From Ignavibacteria bacterium (GTDB lineage: Bacteria; Bacteroidota; Ignavibacteria; Kapaibacteriales; UBA2268), in NCBI GenBank assembly GCA_012518115.1, contig JAAYTD010000074.1:1-64000 (forward strand): a stretch of DNA of 64,000 nt, written 5' to 3'. How positions within the stretch are numbered: position 1 is the first letter of the stretch; each line of letters opens with the position of its first letter. The position numbers and the translations under genes were made by a program. The notes beneath the pieces were generated by a model that had not been told where the DNA came from, searched no databases, and saw nothing but the letters and a program-made list of their open reading frames with translations. Below, piece after piece: positions 17,155 to 26,143 of this stretch.

Positions 17155-17187
17155 TTCATTTTTCCAATGATTTCTAAACCCTTGTAA

Positions 17188-17892
17188 CTATTTTACTTCT
17201 TGTAGGAATGTTAAATCATTAATTTTAACACTAGGTCCCATTGTAGAAGAAATATGTACGCTTTTCACGTACTTACCTTTTGCTGATACAGGTTTAGCTT
17301 TAACGATACTTGAAAAGAAAGTAATCGCATTATTTGCTAACTGTTCCGGCGAGAAAGAACATTTACCAACAGCAGCGTGAATATTACCTGTTTTATCCAC
17401 ACGATATTCTATTTTACCTGCTTTAAGTTCTTTAACAGTTTTTTCTATATCGAATGTCACTGTTCCTACTTTTGGATTAGGCATTAAGCCACGAGGACCT
17501 AATATCCTACCAATTTTTCCTACTTCACCCATAACGTCAGGAGTTGCAACTATAACATCAACGTCAGCCCAACCGCCTTTGATTTTTTCGATATAGTCTT
17601 CGAGTCCCGCATGGTCAGCGCCAGCATCGAGAGCTTCTTGATCTTTTGGAGTTTTACAAAGTACAAGAACTCTAACATCTTTACCAGTTCCGTGAGGTAA
17701 AGACACTGTGCCACGAACCATTTGGTCAGCTTTTCGCGGATCAACACCAAGATTTATTGAAATCTCGAAAGATTCGTCGAATTTTGCGTTAGCATTGCGT
17801 TTTACAATCTCGATAGCTTCCCGAATATCAAATGAATTACTCAGGTCGTAGGTTTTTATAAGGGCTTGATATCTTTTGCCACGATTTCTCAT
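17188..17892 (-). CDS. rplA: 50S ribosomal protein L1
   Basis: 234 residues, normal length. The sequence is a clear L1: [11 protein letters not shown] at the start, [39 protein letters not shown], and the central domain with [19 protein letters not shown] and [19 protein letters not shown]. It binds the L1 stalk of 23S rRNA, helps E-site tRNA release and often represses its own operon. It lies 55 bp downstream of rplK and ends in a terminator, without rplJ-rplL. Confidence 0.98.
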   Translation of the reverse strand: MRNRGKRYQALIKTYDLSNSFDIREAIEIVKRNANAKFDESFEISINLGVDPRKADQMVRGTVSLPHGTGKDVRVLVLCKTPKDQEALDAGADHAGLEDYIEKIKGGWADVDVIVATPDVMGEVGKIGRILGPRGLMPNPKVGTVTFDIEKTVKELKAGKIEYRVDKTGNIHAAVGKCSFSPEQLANNAITFFSSIVKAKPVSAKGKYVKSVHISSTMGPSVKINDLTFLQEVK

Positions 17893-17947
17893 TATTTAAA
17901 ATCCTTGCATACCGCTATATGTATGCTATTATAAAGTTAAAAAAAAA

Positions 17948-18373
17948 TTAATCTTTTAAGGTAACGCCCATAGAACGAGCTGTTCCTGCTATTATAGAAA
18001 TAGCAGCTTCTGCATCATAGCAGTTCATATCACCTTTTTTGATTTCATAAATTTCTTCGCATTGTTTGCGAGTAATAGATCCAACTTTTGTTTTGTTTGG
18101 TGTTGGAGAACCACTTTTTAGACCGAGCGCTTTCTTAATAAGCACAGCAGCCGGTGGTGATTTAACTATAAAAGTAAACGATTTATCGGAATAAAAAGTA
18201 ACAACTACAGGTAATAACATACCTGCTTGTTTAGAAGTTTTTCCGTTAAATTGTTTAACGAACTCCATACCATTAAGTGCCCGTTGTCCAAATGCGGGAC
18301 CTACTGGTGGAGCCATAGTAGCTTCGCCAGCTTTTAACTGTAGCTTAAACGCTCCTGCAACTTTCTTTGCCAT
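17948..18373 (-). CDS. rplK: 50S ribosomal protein L11
   Basis: 141 residues, normal length. The N-terminal domain has [21 protein letters not shown] and the rRNA-binding C-terminal domain [17 protein letters not shown] and [11 protein letters not shown]. It forms the factor-binding stalk base with L10 and L7/L12. The loop after GPAFGQ reads RALNGMEF where most bacteria have HGVNIMEF. No secE, nusG or tRNA-Trp gene lies upstream, unlike the common arrangement; a 387-bp AT-rich region separates it from divergent dnaN. Confidence 0.98.
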   Translation of the reverse strand: MAKKVAGAFKLQLKAGEATMAPPVGPAFGQRALNGMEFVKQFNGKTSKQAGMLLPVVVTFYSDKSFTFIVKSPPAAVLIKKALGLKSGSPTPNKTKVGSITRKQCEEIYEIKKGDMNCYDAEAAISIIAGTARSMGVTLKD

Positions 18374-18760
18374 TTTAAGTATCGTTAAATTTTGTTAAAA
18401 AAAATCTCTTGATCGTTTCTTCTTAATCTTAATACAATATTATGCACTAAATTAAAAAAAACAAGTATGCAATTTACGAAAAAAAAAACATTCTACAAAA
18501 CATTTCATATATAAAAATTGATTTACTTTATTTATTATATAATTAATTCATATTTTCTTTGATTTTTTTACAAAAAAATATAAATAAATACAAAAAAAAA
18601 TAGTATTTTACAAATCTTGTTGTATTGTTTTATAATTTTTTGAAAACACTATAAAATTATACTTTAATTTTACAGTGTTTTAAGTTTTTATAATATAAAA
18701 AATATATTACAAGTTATTTATTTTGAAGTCAATTAAATATTTATAGAGAGATAACGGATT
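18374..18760. other. 387-bp AT-rich divergent region between rplK and dnaN
   Basis: No gene or RNA is seen. It must hold the divergent promoters of rplK (minus) and dnaN (plus). No clear TTTG/TAnnTTTG pair and no DnaA boxes (TTATCCACA-like) were found, so it is not called an origin. The only marked structure is the hairpin at 18643-18681. Confidence 0.6.
18643..18681 (+). promoter_or_regulatory. Long hairpin in the dnaN leader region
   Basis: AAAACACT-A-TAAAATTA (18643-18659) pairs with TAATTTTA-C-AGTGTTTT (18665-18681): 16 of 17 positions with one A/C mismatch and a 5-nt loop. It ends 79 bp before the dnaN ATG and is followed by AAGTTTTTATAA. No upstream plus-strand gene exists for it to terminate, so it may be an attenuator or leader structure, or an operator. 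Confidence 0.45.
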
Positions 18761-19981
18761 ATGAAATTTAGAACTCAAGTCGCTGCTCTTCAAGGTCTTG
18801 TAAGCAAATTAATTTTAGCAATTACAACGAAACCGCATTTAGAGCTTAGCACAATCGGTATTTTGGAGCACTTTCTTTTTACTGTTTCCAATGGAAAGTT
18901 GACAGCAGTTGGAATGGATGGTGAATTAGCTATTAAGTCTTCTATTGATATAGATGTTATGGAAGAAGGAGAAATTTTAATTCCGGCAAAAAAAATGCAC
19001 GACGTTGTTCGTGTTTTGAATGCAAATGATGATGCAGAATTTACTTTAAACGATATGGACGTTACTATAACTTCTGGACAAAGTAAATATCTACTAAGAG
19101 CTATGGATACTGATATGTACAATGAAGTACCTGATGCTTTGAACGCTGAAAAGCCAGACATTGAAAACCTTACAGAAGAAAATACTTTAATTAAAAAAGC
19201 AAAAATTCAAAATTTAGCTGAAAAAACATATTTTGCGACTGCAAACGACAAAAACGAACATAGACTTAACTTAAATGGTGTACTTCTACAATTTAGAGGA
19301 ACATACATAAACGCTGTCGCTACTGACAGTTTTAGGCTTGTACGTCAAACTGAATTTGCTGATGAAACGGAATTCTTTAATGATGTAAATATAGTTGTAC
19401 CTCTACGAACTATCGAAATTTTACGCAAAGTAGATGAGGACGTTATTTTATCAATCAAACAAGAAAATGATAAACAACAATATCTGCGTATTGATGTTGG
19501 TGATACTGTTATACTATCTTTGCTAATAGATTTCAACTTTCCTAACTATGAATCTATTATACCTGTTACAAGCAATATAGATGTTGAATTAGATATAACA
19601 GACTTTTTGAATGCTTTAAAAAAGGTCGCACCTTTTGCTTTTGTATCCCGCCAAAGTAAATTAGAAGACAGATATTGTTCTTTAACAATGTCACCTTCAA
19701 AAATGGTAATTACTACTAAAAATGAAGAGTTAGGAGAATCTGCCGAGTCTTCATTGCCAATTGAATTTATTGATAGAACAGAAGATTCTGCTTATTCAGA
19801 TGGATTTACAGCTTCGTTTAAAATCAAATATTTAGAAGAATTTTTCCAAAATATTACTCCAAACGATACTACGGATAATATAGCAAAAATGCACTTTACA
19901 GAACCAACAAAATCAGTTCTAATAAGACCAAAATCCGAACAAGATGTATTAACAATGATAGTTATGCCTGTTAGAGTTTAA
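18761..19981 (+). CDS. dnaN: DNA polymerase III beta subunit (sliding clamp)
   Basis: 406 residues. All three clamp domains are present: the N-terminal MKFRTQVAALQGLV...LSTIGILEHFLFTV, the middle domain with GVLLQFRGTYINAVATDSFRLV, and a C-terminal domain ending VRPK-like (LIRPKSEQDVLTMIVMPVRV), the usual M-P-(V/M)-R ending that follows the partner-binding cleft. It tethers polymerase and repair enzymes to DNA. It is somewhat longer than the 370-residue average because of acidic insertions such as AEKPDIENLTEE. dnaA is not adjacent. Confidence 0.97.
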   Translation: MKFRTQVAALQGLVSKLILAITTKPHLELSTIGILEHFLFTVSNGKLTAVGMDGELAIKSSIDIDVMEEGEILIPAKKMHDVVRVLNANDDAEFTLNDMDVTITSGQSKYLLRAMDTDMYNEVPDALNAEKPDIENLTEENTLIKKAKIQNLAEKTYFATANDKNEHRLNLNGVLLQFRGTYINAVATDSFRLVRQTEFADETEFFNDVNIVVPLRTIEILRKVDEDVILSIKQENDKQQYLRIDVGDTVILSLLIDFNFPNYESIIPVTSNIDVELDITDFLNALKKVAPFAFVSRQSKLEDRYCSLTMSPSKMVITTKNEELGESAESSLPIEFIDRTEDSAYSDGFTASFKIKYLEEFFQNITPNDTTDNIAKMHFTEPTKSVLIRPKSEQDVLTMIVMPVRV

Positions 19982-20083
19982 TCTTATATTTAGTTATTTA
20001 TATTACAAATAGTTAATAATTTCATAAAAAACAATTTATTACTGCTAAATATTATTGCAGAAAGTAAAAATGTACATAAAAAT

Positions 20084-22321
20084 ATGCAAGAAGAAACAAA
20101 ATTATTCAGTGAAATAGAAGTAAATAAAGAAGTAGCAATTAGTCTTGGTTTGACAGAAGAAGAGTGGGAAAACATTCTTAAAATTATGGGGCGTGTGCCA
20201 ACTTATACAGAAATAGGTATGTATAGTGTGCTTTGGAGTGAACACTGCTCATATAAAAACTCAATAAAACAAATAAAAACATTACCGCGTTCAGGAACTA
20301 ATTTATTAGTTGAAGCAGGTGAAGAAAATGCAGGACTTGTTGATGTTGGAGGTGGTTATGGAATTGCTTTTAAAATAGAAAGTCACAATCATCCATCAGC
20401 AATAGAACCTTTTCAAGGAGCTGCAACTGGTGTAGGCGGTATTCTTCGTGATATATTTACAATGGGAGCTCGTCCGATAGCTGCTCTTAATTCATTAAGA
20501 CTTGGCGACTTATCTTCTGACCGCACGAAATATTTACTCCGTGGTATTGTAAGCGGAATAGGACACTATGGAAATGCTTTCGGAGTTCCTAATATAGGTG
20601 GTGAAGTTTATTTTGATGATTGCTACCAAGATAACCCTCTTGTAAATGCTATGGCTGCTGGTATTGTTGATGTAAAAAATATTGCTACTGCTGCAGCTTC
20701 AGGTGTTGGAAACCCTGTAATAATAATAGGTTCGGCTACAGGAAGAGACGGAATACATGGTGCTTCGCTTTTAGCTTCACGTGAATTCGACGAACATACC
20801 GACGATATGCGACCTACTATGCAAGCAGGTGACCCATTTGCTGAAAAACTATTGTTAGAGGCTACTTTAGAACTAATAGCAAGCGGTGTTGTTGTTGGTA
20901 TTCAAGATATGGGAGCAGCAGGAATAAGTTGTTCTACTTGCGAAATGAGTGCTAAAACAGGTGTAGGAATGAAGATCGATTTAGATAAAGTTCCGCAGCG
21001 AGAACCGGATATGTCCGCTTATGAAATAATGCTTTCTGAATCGCAAGAAAGAATGTTGGCAGTTATCACTAAAGGTAAAGAAGGACGAGCTCATAGTATT
21101 TGTAAAAAATGGGGCGTTAACTCTGTGCAAATAGGCGAAGTTACAGATGATGGATTAGTAAGACTTTGGCATAAAGGAAAATATGTAGCTGAATTAAAAG
21201 CAGAATCTTTAGTGCTTGGCGGCGGAGCTCCTCAATATGACCGCGAAGCTACAGAGCCGAAATATCTATTAGAAACTCGCGCTTTTGATACAACCAAATA
21301 TGAAACGCAACTAGCTACAGAAGAAGAATTTTGGAAAATATTAACTTCACCGACAATAGCTTCAAAACGCTGGATATTTGAACAATATGATTCGCAAGTA
21401 AGAACTAATACCGTTAGCATCAAAGGAGATGCAGGTGTTATAAGATTAAAAGAAATTCCCGGAAAAGCTATAGCTTTAACTACAGATAGCAACAGTCGCT
21501 ACACTTATTTAGAACCATATAACGGTGGAATGATAGCTGTATGCGAAGCTGCAAGAAATGTGGCTTGTGTTGGCGCTTTACCAGTCGCTATAACAAACTG
21601 CTTGAACTTCGGAAATCCTTATGACCCTGAAGTATATTGGCAATTCAAAGAAACTATTCGTGGTATGGGTGATGCTTGTCGGGCTTTGGATACGCCGGTA
21701 ACAGGCGGAAACGTAAGTTTCCATAACGAATCTAAAGAATTTGCTATCTTCCCTACTCCTACAATTGGAATGTTAGGAATAATTGAAGATGTGAATAAAG
21801 TAATGAGCGCTAACTTCAAAAACATAGGCGACAGTATCTATATGTTAGGTAGCGAAAGAATGGAAATAGGCGGTTCGGAATACTTGAAGCTAATGCACAA
21901 TAAAATAAGCGGAAAAGCACCAATAATTGACATTGACGAAGAGAAGAACTTAATAACTACAATACTGGAACTTATTCATAAAGAACTAATTAATTCTGCA
22001 CATGATATAAGCGAAGGTGGTATAGCTATTTGTTTAGCTGAAAAATCTATATTGTCCGATTCTTTAGGCTGTGAAGTTGAATTTAGCGACAATGCAACTG
22101 TTGGCAGAGTTTTTGGCGAAACACAAAGCCGAATTATTGTTTCTGCAAGTGCAGTGCAAGCCAAAGAAATGATGAAAGTTTGCAAAAAGAATAGCGTGAA
22201 TATTATCGAAATCGGCACTGTCATTGAAGATAAGTTTATTATCAACGGATTAATTAACACAGATGTGAAAACCATTCGTCAAAAATATGAAGAAGCAATT
22301 CCTTCTTTAATGAAAATTTAA
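20084..22321 (+). CDS. purL: Phosphoribosylformylglycinamidine synthase, PurL subunit
   Basis: 745 residues, the short PurL form that works with separate PurQ and PurS. It has YSVLWSEHCSYKNS, the ATP-binding AFKIESHNHPSAIEP with catalytic His, GVGGILRDIFTMGARPIA, QDMGAAGISCSTCEM and the second AIRS-like half with VTGGNVSFHNE and HDISEGGIAICLAE. It uses ATP and PurQ-derived ammonia to convert FGAR to FGAM in purine synthesis. No other pur gene is adjacent. The 102-bp gap after dnaN has no evident terminator. Confidence 0.97.
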   Translation: MQEETKLFSEIEVNKEVAISLGLTEEEWENILKIMGRVPTYTEIGMYSVLWSEHCSYKNSIKQIKTLPRSGTNLLVEAGEENAGLVDVGGGYGIAFKIESHNHPSAIEPFQGAATGVGGILRDIFTMGARPIAALNSLRLGDLSSDRTKYLLRGIVSGIGHYGNAFGVPNIGGEVYFDDCYQDNPLVNAMAAGIVDVKNIATAAASGVGNPVIIIGSATGRDGIHGASLLASREFDEHTDDMRPTMQAGDPFAEKLLLEATLELIASGVVVGIQDMGAAGISCSTCEMSAKTGVGMKIDLDKVPQREPDMSAYEIMLSESQERMLAVITKGKEGRAHSICKKWGVNSVQIGEVTDDGLVRLWHKGKYVAELKAESLVLGGGAPQYDREATEPKYLLETRAFDTTKYETQLATEEEFWKILTSPTIASKRWIFEQYDSQVRTNTVSIKGDAGVIRLKEIPGKAIALTTDSNSRYTYLEPYNGGMIAVCEAARNVACVGALPVAITNCLNFGNPYDPEVYWQFKETIRGMGDACRALDTPVTGGNVSFHNESKEFAIFPTPTIGMLGIIEDVNKVMSANFKNIGDSIYMLGSERMEIGGSEYLKLMHNKISGKAPIIDIDEEKNLITTILELIHKELINSAHDISEGGIAICLAEKSILSDSLGCEVEFSDNATVGRVFGETQSRIIVSASAVQAKEMMKVCKKNSVNIIEIGTVIEDKFIINGLINTDVKTIRQKYEEAIPSLMKI

Positions 22322-22451
22322 GCATCTTTTTAAACTGCTATAATGCTATAAATTTATAGATAAGTGTTAAAACAGATTAAATTTGTATTATGGAGCTAAG
22401 ATTATTGTAAAAACTCTAAATAATTTTTTATAATTATTTGTACATATTGTT

Positions 22452-24839
22452 TTGAAAAAATATTTTTTTTTAATAGTAACTTTTGTGTTAATTTTAGCAG
22501 TTAATGCTGCATATTCACAAAATATTAACCAAACCGAATATACTGTTTTAGGACTATCGGTTGAAGGAAATAATGTTGTAGAAGCTGAAACTATTCTCGG
22601 CTTAACCGGAATTTATCAAGGCGACAAAATTATGTTTCCTGCCGATGATAAAGTACAAACCGCTATAAAAAATCTATGGCGACGCAATCAGTTCAAAGAT
22701 GTAAAAATAATTGCTGACCGCGTTACTGTAGATGGAATATTCCTAAAAATCGTTGTTGAAGAATTTCCCCGAATACATCAAATTAATATAACGGGACACG
22801 ATAAGCTAAACGACAACGAAATTATGAAATCTGTCGAAAAAAACCGTGGCGATATAATTAAACCTTACGATTTATCTCTTATCAAAAAGCGGATTAAAGC
22901 TGCATATGTGGAAGAAGGTTTACAATTTACAAAAATTGAAACTAATTTAGAAGAGTTTGATTCCGCTTCTGTAATCTTAAATATAGAGATCAACGAAGGT
23001 GTTAAATTTTATGCGAAAGCAGTTGAATTTGAAGGAAATATACACTATTCTAACAGTAAACTTGAAAGTGTTTTTGACGACACACATACCAAAAAATGGT
23101 ATCAATTTTGGCGTTCCGCTAAATTTAATCCTGATAAGTATGAAGAAGATAAGAAGTTACTTAGTGATTTTTACAAAAAGAACGGCTTTATGGACTTCAA
23201 TTTGATAAGTGATACTCTTATTTTTGATGAAGATAAAGGCGAAGTCATAGTTCGTGTGAAATTAGAAGAAGGAAAACAGTATTTTATTAGAAATATTACT
23301 TTTACAGGTAATACTATTTATAAAGACGAGCATTTTCTTCAACGTCTTGATATGAAACCCGGCGATATAATGAATATGGAAAAATTTAATTTTAACTTAT
23401 CGGGTAATCAAGACCAGACTGATGCTCTAGCTTTATATATGGATACCGGTTATTTGCAAGCACGAATGGAGCCAGACTTTATAAGAGTATGCGATGATTC
23501 TGTTGATATAGATATTAAAGTTTACGAAAGCAATCGTTTTAAATTTGGAAAAATTTCTATCGTCGGCAATACGAAAACTAAAGATAAAGTTATAAGACGT
23601 GAACTTTATACGCGACCCGGCGATTATTTTAATAGATCTGCTGTTATCAATAGCATTAGAGCTCTTGGCGTTTTAAATTACTTTAATCCTGAAGCCTTAA
23701 AACCTGATGTTTTACCCTCTAATATTGCAAACGATGTCGTAGATTTAGTCTATACTGTTGAAGAACGTTCTAATGATCAAGCTAACTTACAACTTGGATT
23801 TGCTGGCACTTACGGGCTCTCACTGACATTAGGTTTTGTTTTTAACAATTTCTGTCTCTCTGAACCATTTCGAGCTGGAGCTGGTCAAACAGTAAACATT
23901 AGCGCAGACATTGGACAAGGCGATAGATACAGAAATTTCAGTATAGGTTTTATGGAACCTTGGCTCTTTGACAAACCAACAACTGTAGGCTTTAATATAT
24001 TCCATACTATGTATAATTTTTCACAATGGAAATATAATAGAACAGGTGCTATTCTTAATATCGGAAGACGGTTCAGCTGGCCTGATAACTATTTCCGAGG
24101 CGACTGGTCAATTCGTTCACAATTTAACAATATACACGAAAATACTTCCCTTTACTATAGACCCGGAAAGTATTGGGAACATACTATTTCACAAACTATT
24201 TCAAGAACAAATTGGAACCATAATTTCTTCCCGTCGGTTGGTTCTTCATTTGCTCTATCTACTAGCTGGGCTATGGGAGCATTAGGAATAGGAAGTACCG
24301 ACTATCTAAAAAATGAAATGAGATATAACTTTGTTTCGCCTATATGGTCATATAAAGGATCTGATAAAGTCGTTCTATTTATGGAAACACGTTTCGGATA
24401 TATAACTGGCATACGTTCCGATACATCTATGTCTGCTGCCGATCTGTTCTATATGGGAGGAAATGGAATGGGTATGTTCGGAGTTATTCCATTACGTGGA
24501 TATGATGACAATACAATAGGACAATATTATGATGAAAATACGACCAAATGGTATTCAGGAAATCAAGTAGCAACGAAAATGACAGCCGAGCTCCGTTTTT
24601 CTATAGCTATGGATCCTATGCCGATTTATGTCTACGGATTTGCAGAAGCAGGAAATTTATGGCGAGATTTAAGAGTTGCTAATCCAAAAGATCTTAAAAG
24701 ATCTGTCGGAGTAGGAATACAAATAATGGTTCCTATGTTAGGTAATATAGGATTTAGCTATGGTTACGGATTTGATAATCTTATAGAATCAGGCAAACCA
24801 TCGGGCTGGAAGTTTCTATTCCATCTTGGCGGAATATAA
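22452..24839 (+). CDS. bamA: Outer-membrane protein assembly factor BamA (Omp85 family)
   Basis: 795 residues starting at a TTG codon. Signal peptide about 1-22 (ending AAYSQ), five POTRA domains over about 27-430 (for example VLGLSVEGNNVVEAETILG, IHQINITGHDKLND, YFIRNITFTGNTIYKDE, FKFGKISIVGNTKTKDKVI), then a 16-stranded barrel. The conserved loop-6 motif is PLRGYDDN with Arg682. The last strand is NIGFSYGYGFDN followed by WKFLFHLGGI rather than a terminal Phe. It inserts beta-barrels into the outer membrane. skp lies 7 kb away rather than next to it. Confidence 0.95.
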   Translation: MKKYFFLIVTFVLILAVNAAYSQNINQTEYTVLGLSVEGNNVVEAETILGLTGIYQGDKIMFPADDKVQTAIKNLWRRNQFKDVKIIADRVTVDGIFLKIVVEEFPRIHQINITGHDKLNDNEIMKSVEKNRGDIIKPYDLSLIKKRIKAAYVEEGLQFTKIETNLEEFDSASVILNIEINEGVKFYAKAVEFEGNIHYSNSKLESVFDDTHTKKWYQFWRSAKFNPDKYEEDKKLLSDFYKKNGFMDFNLISDTLIFDEDKGEVIVRVKLEEGKQYFIRNITFTGNTIYKDEHFLQRLDMKPGDIMNMEKFNFNLSGNQDQTDALALYMDTGYLQARMEPDFIRVCDDSVDIDIKVYESNRFKFGKISIVGNTKTKDKVIRRELYTRPGDYFNRSAVINSIRALGVLNYFNPEALKPDVLPSNIANDVVDLVYTVEERSNDQANLQLGFAGTYGLSLTLGFVFNNFCLSEPFRAGAGQTVNISADIGQGDRYRNFSIGFMEPWLFDKPTTVGFNIFHTMYNFSQWKYNRTGAILNIGRRFSWPDNYFRGDWSIRSQFNNIHENTSLYYRPGKYWEHTISQTISRTNWNHNFFPSVGSSFALSTSWAMGALGIGSTDYLKNEMRYNFVSPIWSYKGSDKVVLFMETRFGYITGIRSDTSMSAADLFYMGGNGMGMFGVIPLRGYDDNTIGQYYDENTTKWYSGNQVATKMTAELRFSIAMDPMPIYVYGFAEAGNLWRDLRVANPKDLKRSVGVGIQIMVPMLGNIGFSYGYGFDNLIESGKPSGWKFLFHLGGI

Positions 24840-24889
24840 GTGTTTATTCAGCCTAAACGCAATTGAAAGAGCAACCTTGAATTTTAACT

Positions 24890-24946
24890 AAAAAACACCA
24901 CCAATAGTAAATAATACTTTATAAATAACTATTGATGGTGTTTTTT
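24890..24946. terminator. Bidirectional terminator between bamA and the SpoIIE phosphatase gene
   Basis: A 19-bp stem with one mismatch (24890-24908 with 24928-24946, core AACACCA/TGGTGTT) is flanked by A-run on the left and T-run on the right, so it can stop transcription of both convergent genes. Confidence 0.88.
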
Positions 24947-24988
24947 ATGTTTTATGCTCTGAACGTTTAGCTCTCTTTGATTATATTT

Positions 24989-26143
24989 CTATATCCATTC
25001 AATGACAACAATTTTTCCGAGTTGTTGCATTTTTTCAGCGATAAGTGGAACGATTTCTTGTCGTCTTTTTATTCCTCTTTGAATAAAAGAGATGTCAGTT
25101 TCTTCTGCTGTATTGGCAGATCCTATATAAAAGATTATTTTATCTGCTTGCATTAGCAAATCATATATTTGAGTTACGGGATTATCTTCTTCCATTAAGT
25201 TTCTATCAGCATCTATTATGTTATAGAATTGATTAAGACTAATAGCACCTTCCGTAACTAAATCTATCCCTTGTATCTCATAGCTAGGTGGTGTAAAAGG
25301 TGAAGGCGAGGTCATTTTCACATTTATTTCTCTTCCTAAATTTTTTGCTATAACACCAGCAGTTGTCCCACCACATATAATTTTTTTTCCACTTGTAAGA
25401 AGAAATTCTCTCACATATTTCGAGTCATCTTCTTGTTTGCTTGGAGGTCCTGTAAAAACTGTAGCTATGCTTCCTTCTCTTGCATGAGCTATAACTATAG
25501 AGATATCGTCATCATTATTTTGTTCGCATGTTTTCCATATTTCTTCATATATTTCATTAGGTAAATCAGTATATTTAATATGATTTTCTAATTTTTCAGA
25601 CACAAATTCGCTTAATTTTTCGCTTCCCCAACCGAAAGCATATCCACGTCCTATTCCTGCTTGAGTAACGCCATCTGAAACAAGCATAATTCCATCATTA
25701 TTCCTCAAATAACAATTTGTTTCTTTTAGTTCTGCTCCAGCTATATTTTCCACATTTCTTTGAGTCATTATTTTTGCTTTTTTAGTGCTAATAAATATCG
25801 GCACTGGCATGTTATAGGAAAGTATTGTTGTAACTCCATCATTTAATATTCGTGCTACCGTAAATACAGCATAAGGAATATTTGCTTTATTAGTTGAGTA
25901 TCGCATAATTTCAATTAACTTTTTGCAAGCAGCACGTAAAGAATAATTATTTTCAAGTAGTTTCATCAAAAAATTAGCATACATAGTTGCAGCTACATTT
26001 GCTTTAATTCCATGTCCTTTTCCATCGCATAGTATTAAAGTAGTATGAGCTTCTGTTTTTTTCGATATAAAATAATCGCCACATGGTGTTCCTTCATGTC
26101 TTGAATGTTGTTTTAGTTCTACTTCGATGTGTTCGTATCCCAT
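24989..26143 (-). CDS. SpoIIE/PP2C-family serine/threonine phosphatase paired with the hydrogenase-like sensor
   Basis: 384 residues. The N-terminal PP2C-SpoIIE domain (about 1-225) keeps the metal-binding residues: Asp23 (CGDYF), Asp40-Gly41 (CDGKGHG), SDGVTQAG and DDDISIV. Residues 230-384 form a second domain, unrecognised, with GGTTAGVIAKNLGR and a C-terminal helical half. The gene starts inside the end of the hydrogenase-like gene (25-bp overlap), implying coupled translation and a shared function. Such phosphatases accompany sensory [FeFe]-hydrogenase-like proteins and are thought to relay a redox or H2 signal to phosphoproteins such as anti-anti-sigma factors; the target is not in this window. 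Confidence 0.85.
   Translation of the reverse strand: MGYEHIEVELKQHSRHEGTPCGDYFISKKTEAHTTLILCDGKGHGIKANVAATMYANFLMKLLENNYSLRAACKKLIEIMRYSTNKANIPYAVFTVARILNDGVTTILSYNMPVPIFISTKKAKIMTQRNVENIAGAELKETNCYLRNNDGIMLVSDGVTQAGIGRGYAFGWGSEKLSEFVSEKLENHIKYTDLPNEIYEEIWKTCEQNNDDDISIVIAHAREGSIATVFTGPPSKQEDDSKYVREFLLTSGKKIICGGTTAGVIAKNLGREINVKMTSPSPFTPPSYEIQGIDLVTEGAISLNQFYNIIDADRNLMEEDNPVTQIYDLLMQADKIIFYIGSANTAEETDISFIQRGIKRRQEIVPLIAEKMQQLGKIVVIEWI

Noticed and set aside
17097-17159. Hydrophobic N-terminal extension of NnrDE (export or membrane targeting)
   Set aside because: The extension reads through the rplA terminator hairpin and the family is cytosolic; the start at 17096 fits the family.
18374-18760. 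Replication origin beside dnaN
   Set aside because: No DnaA-box cluster, no dnaA, and AT-richness alone means little in a 30% G+C genome.
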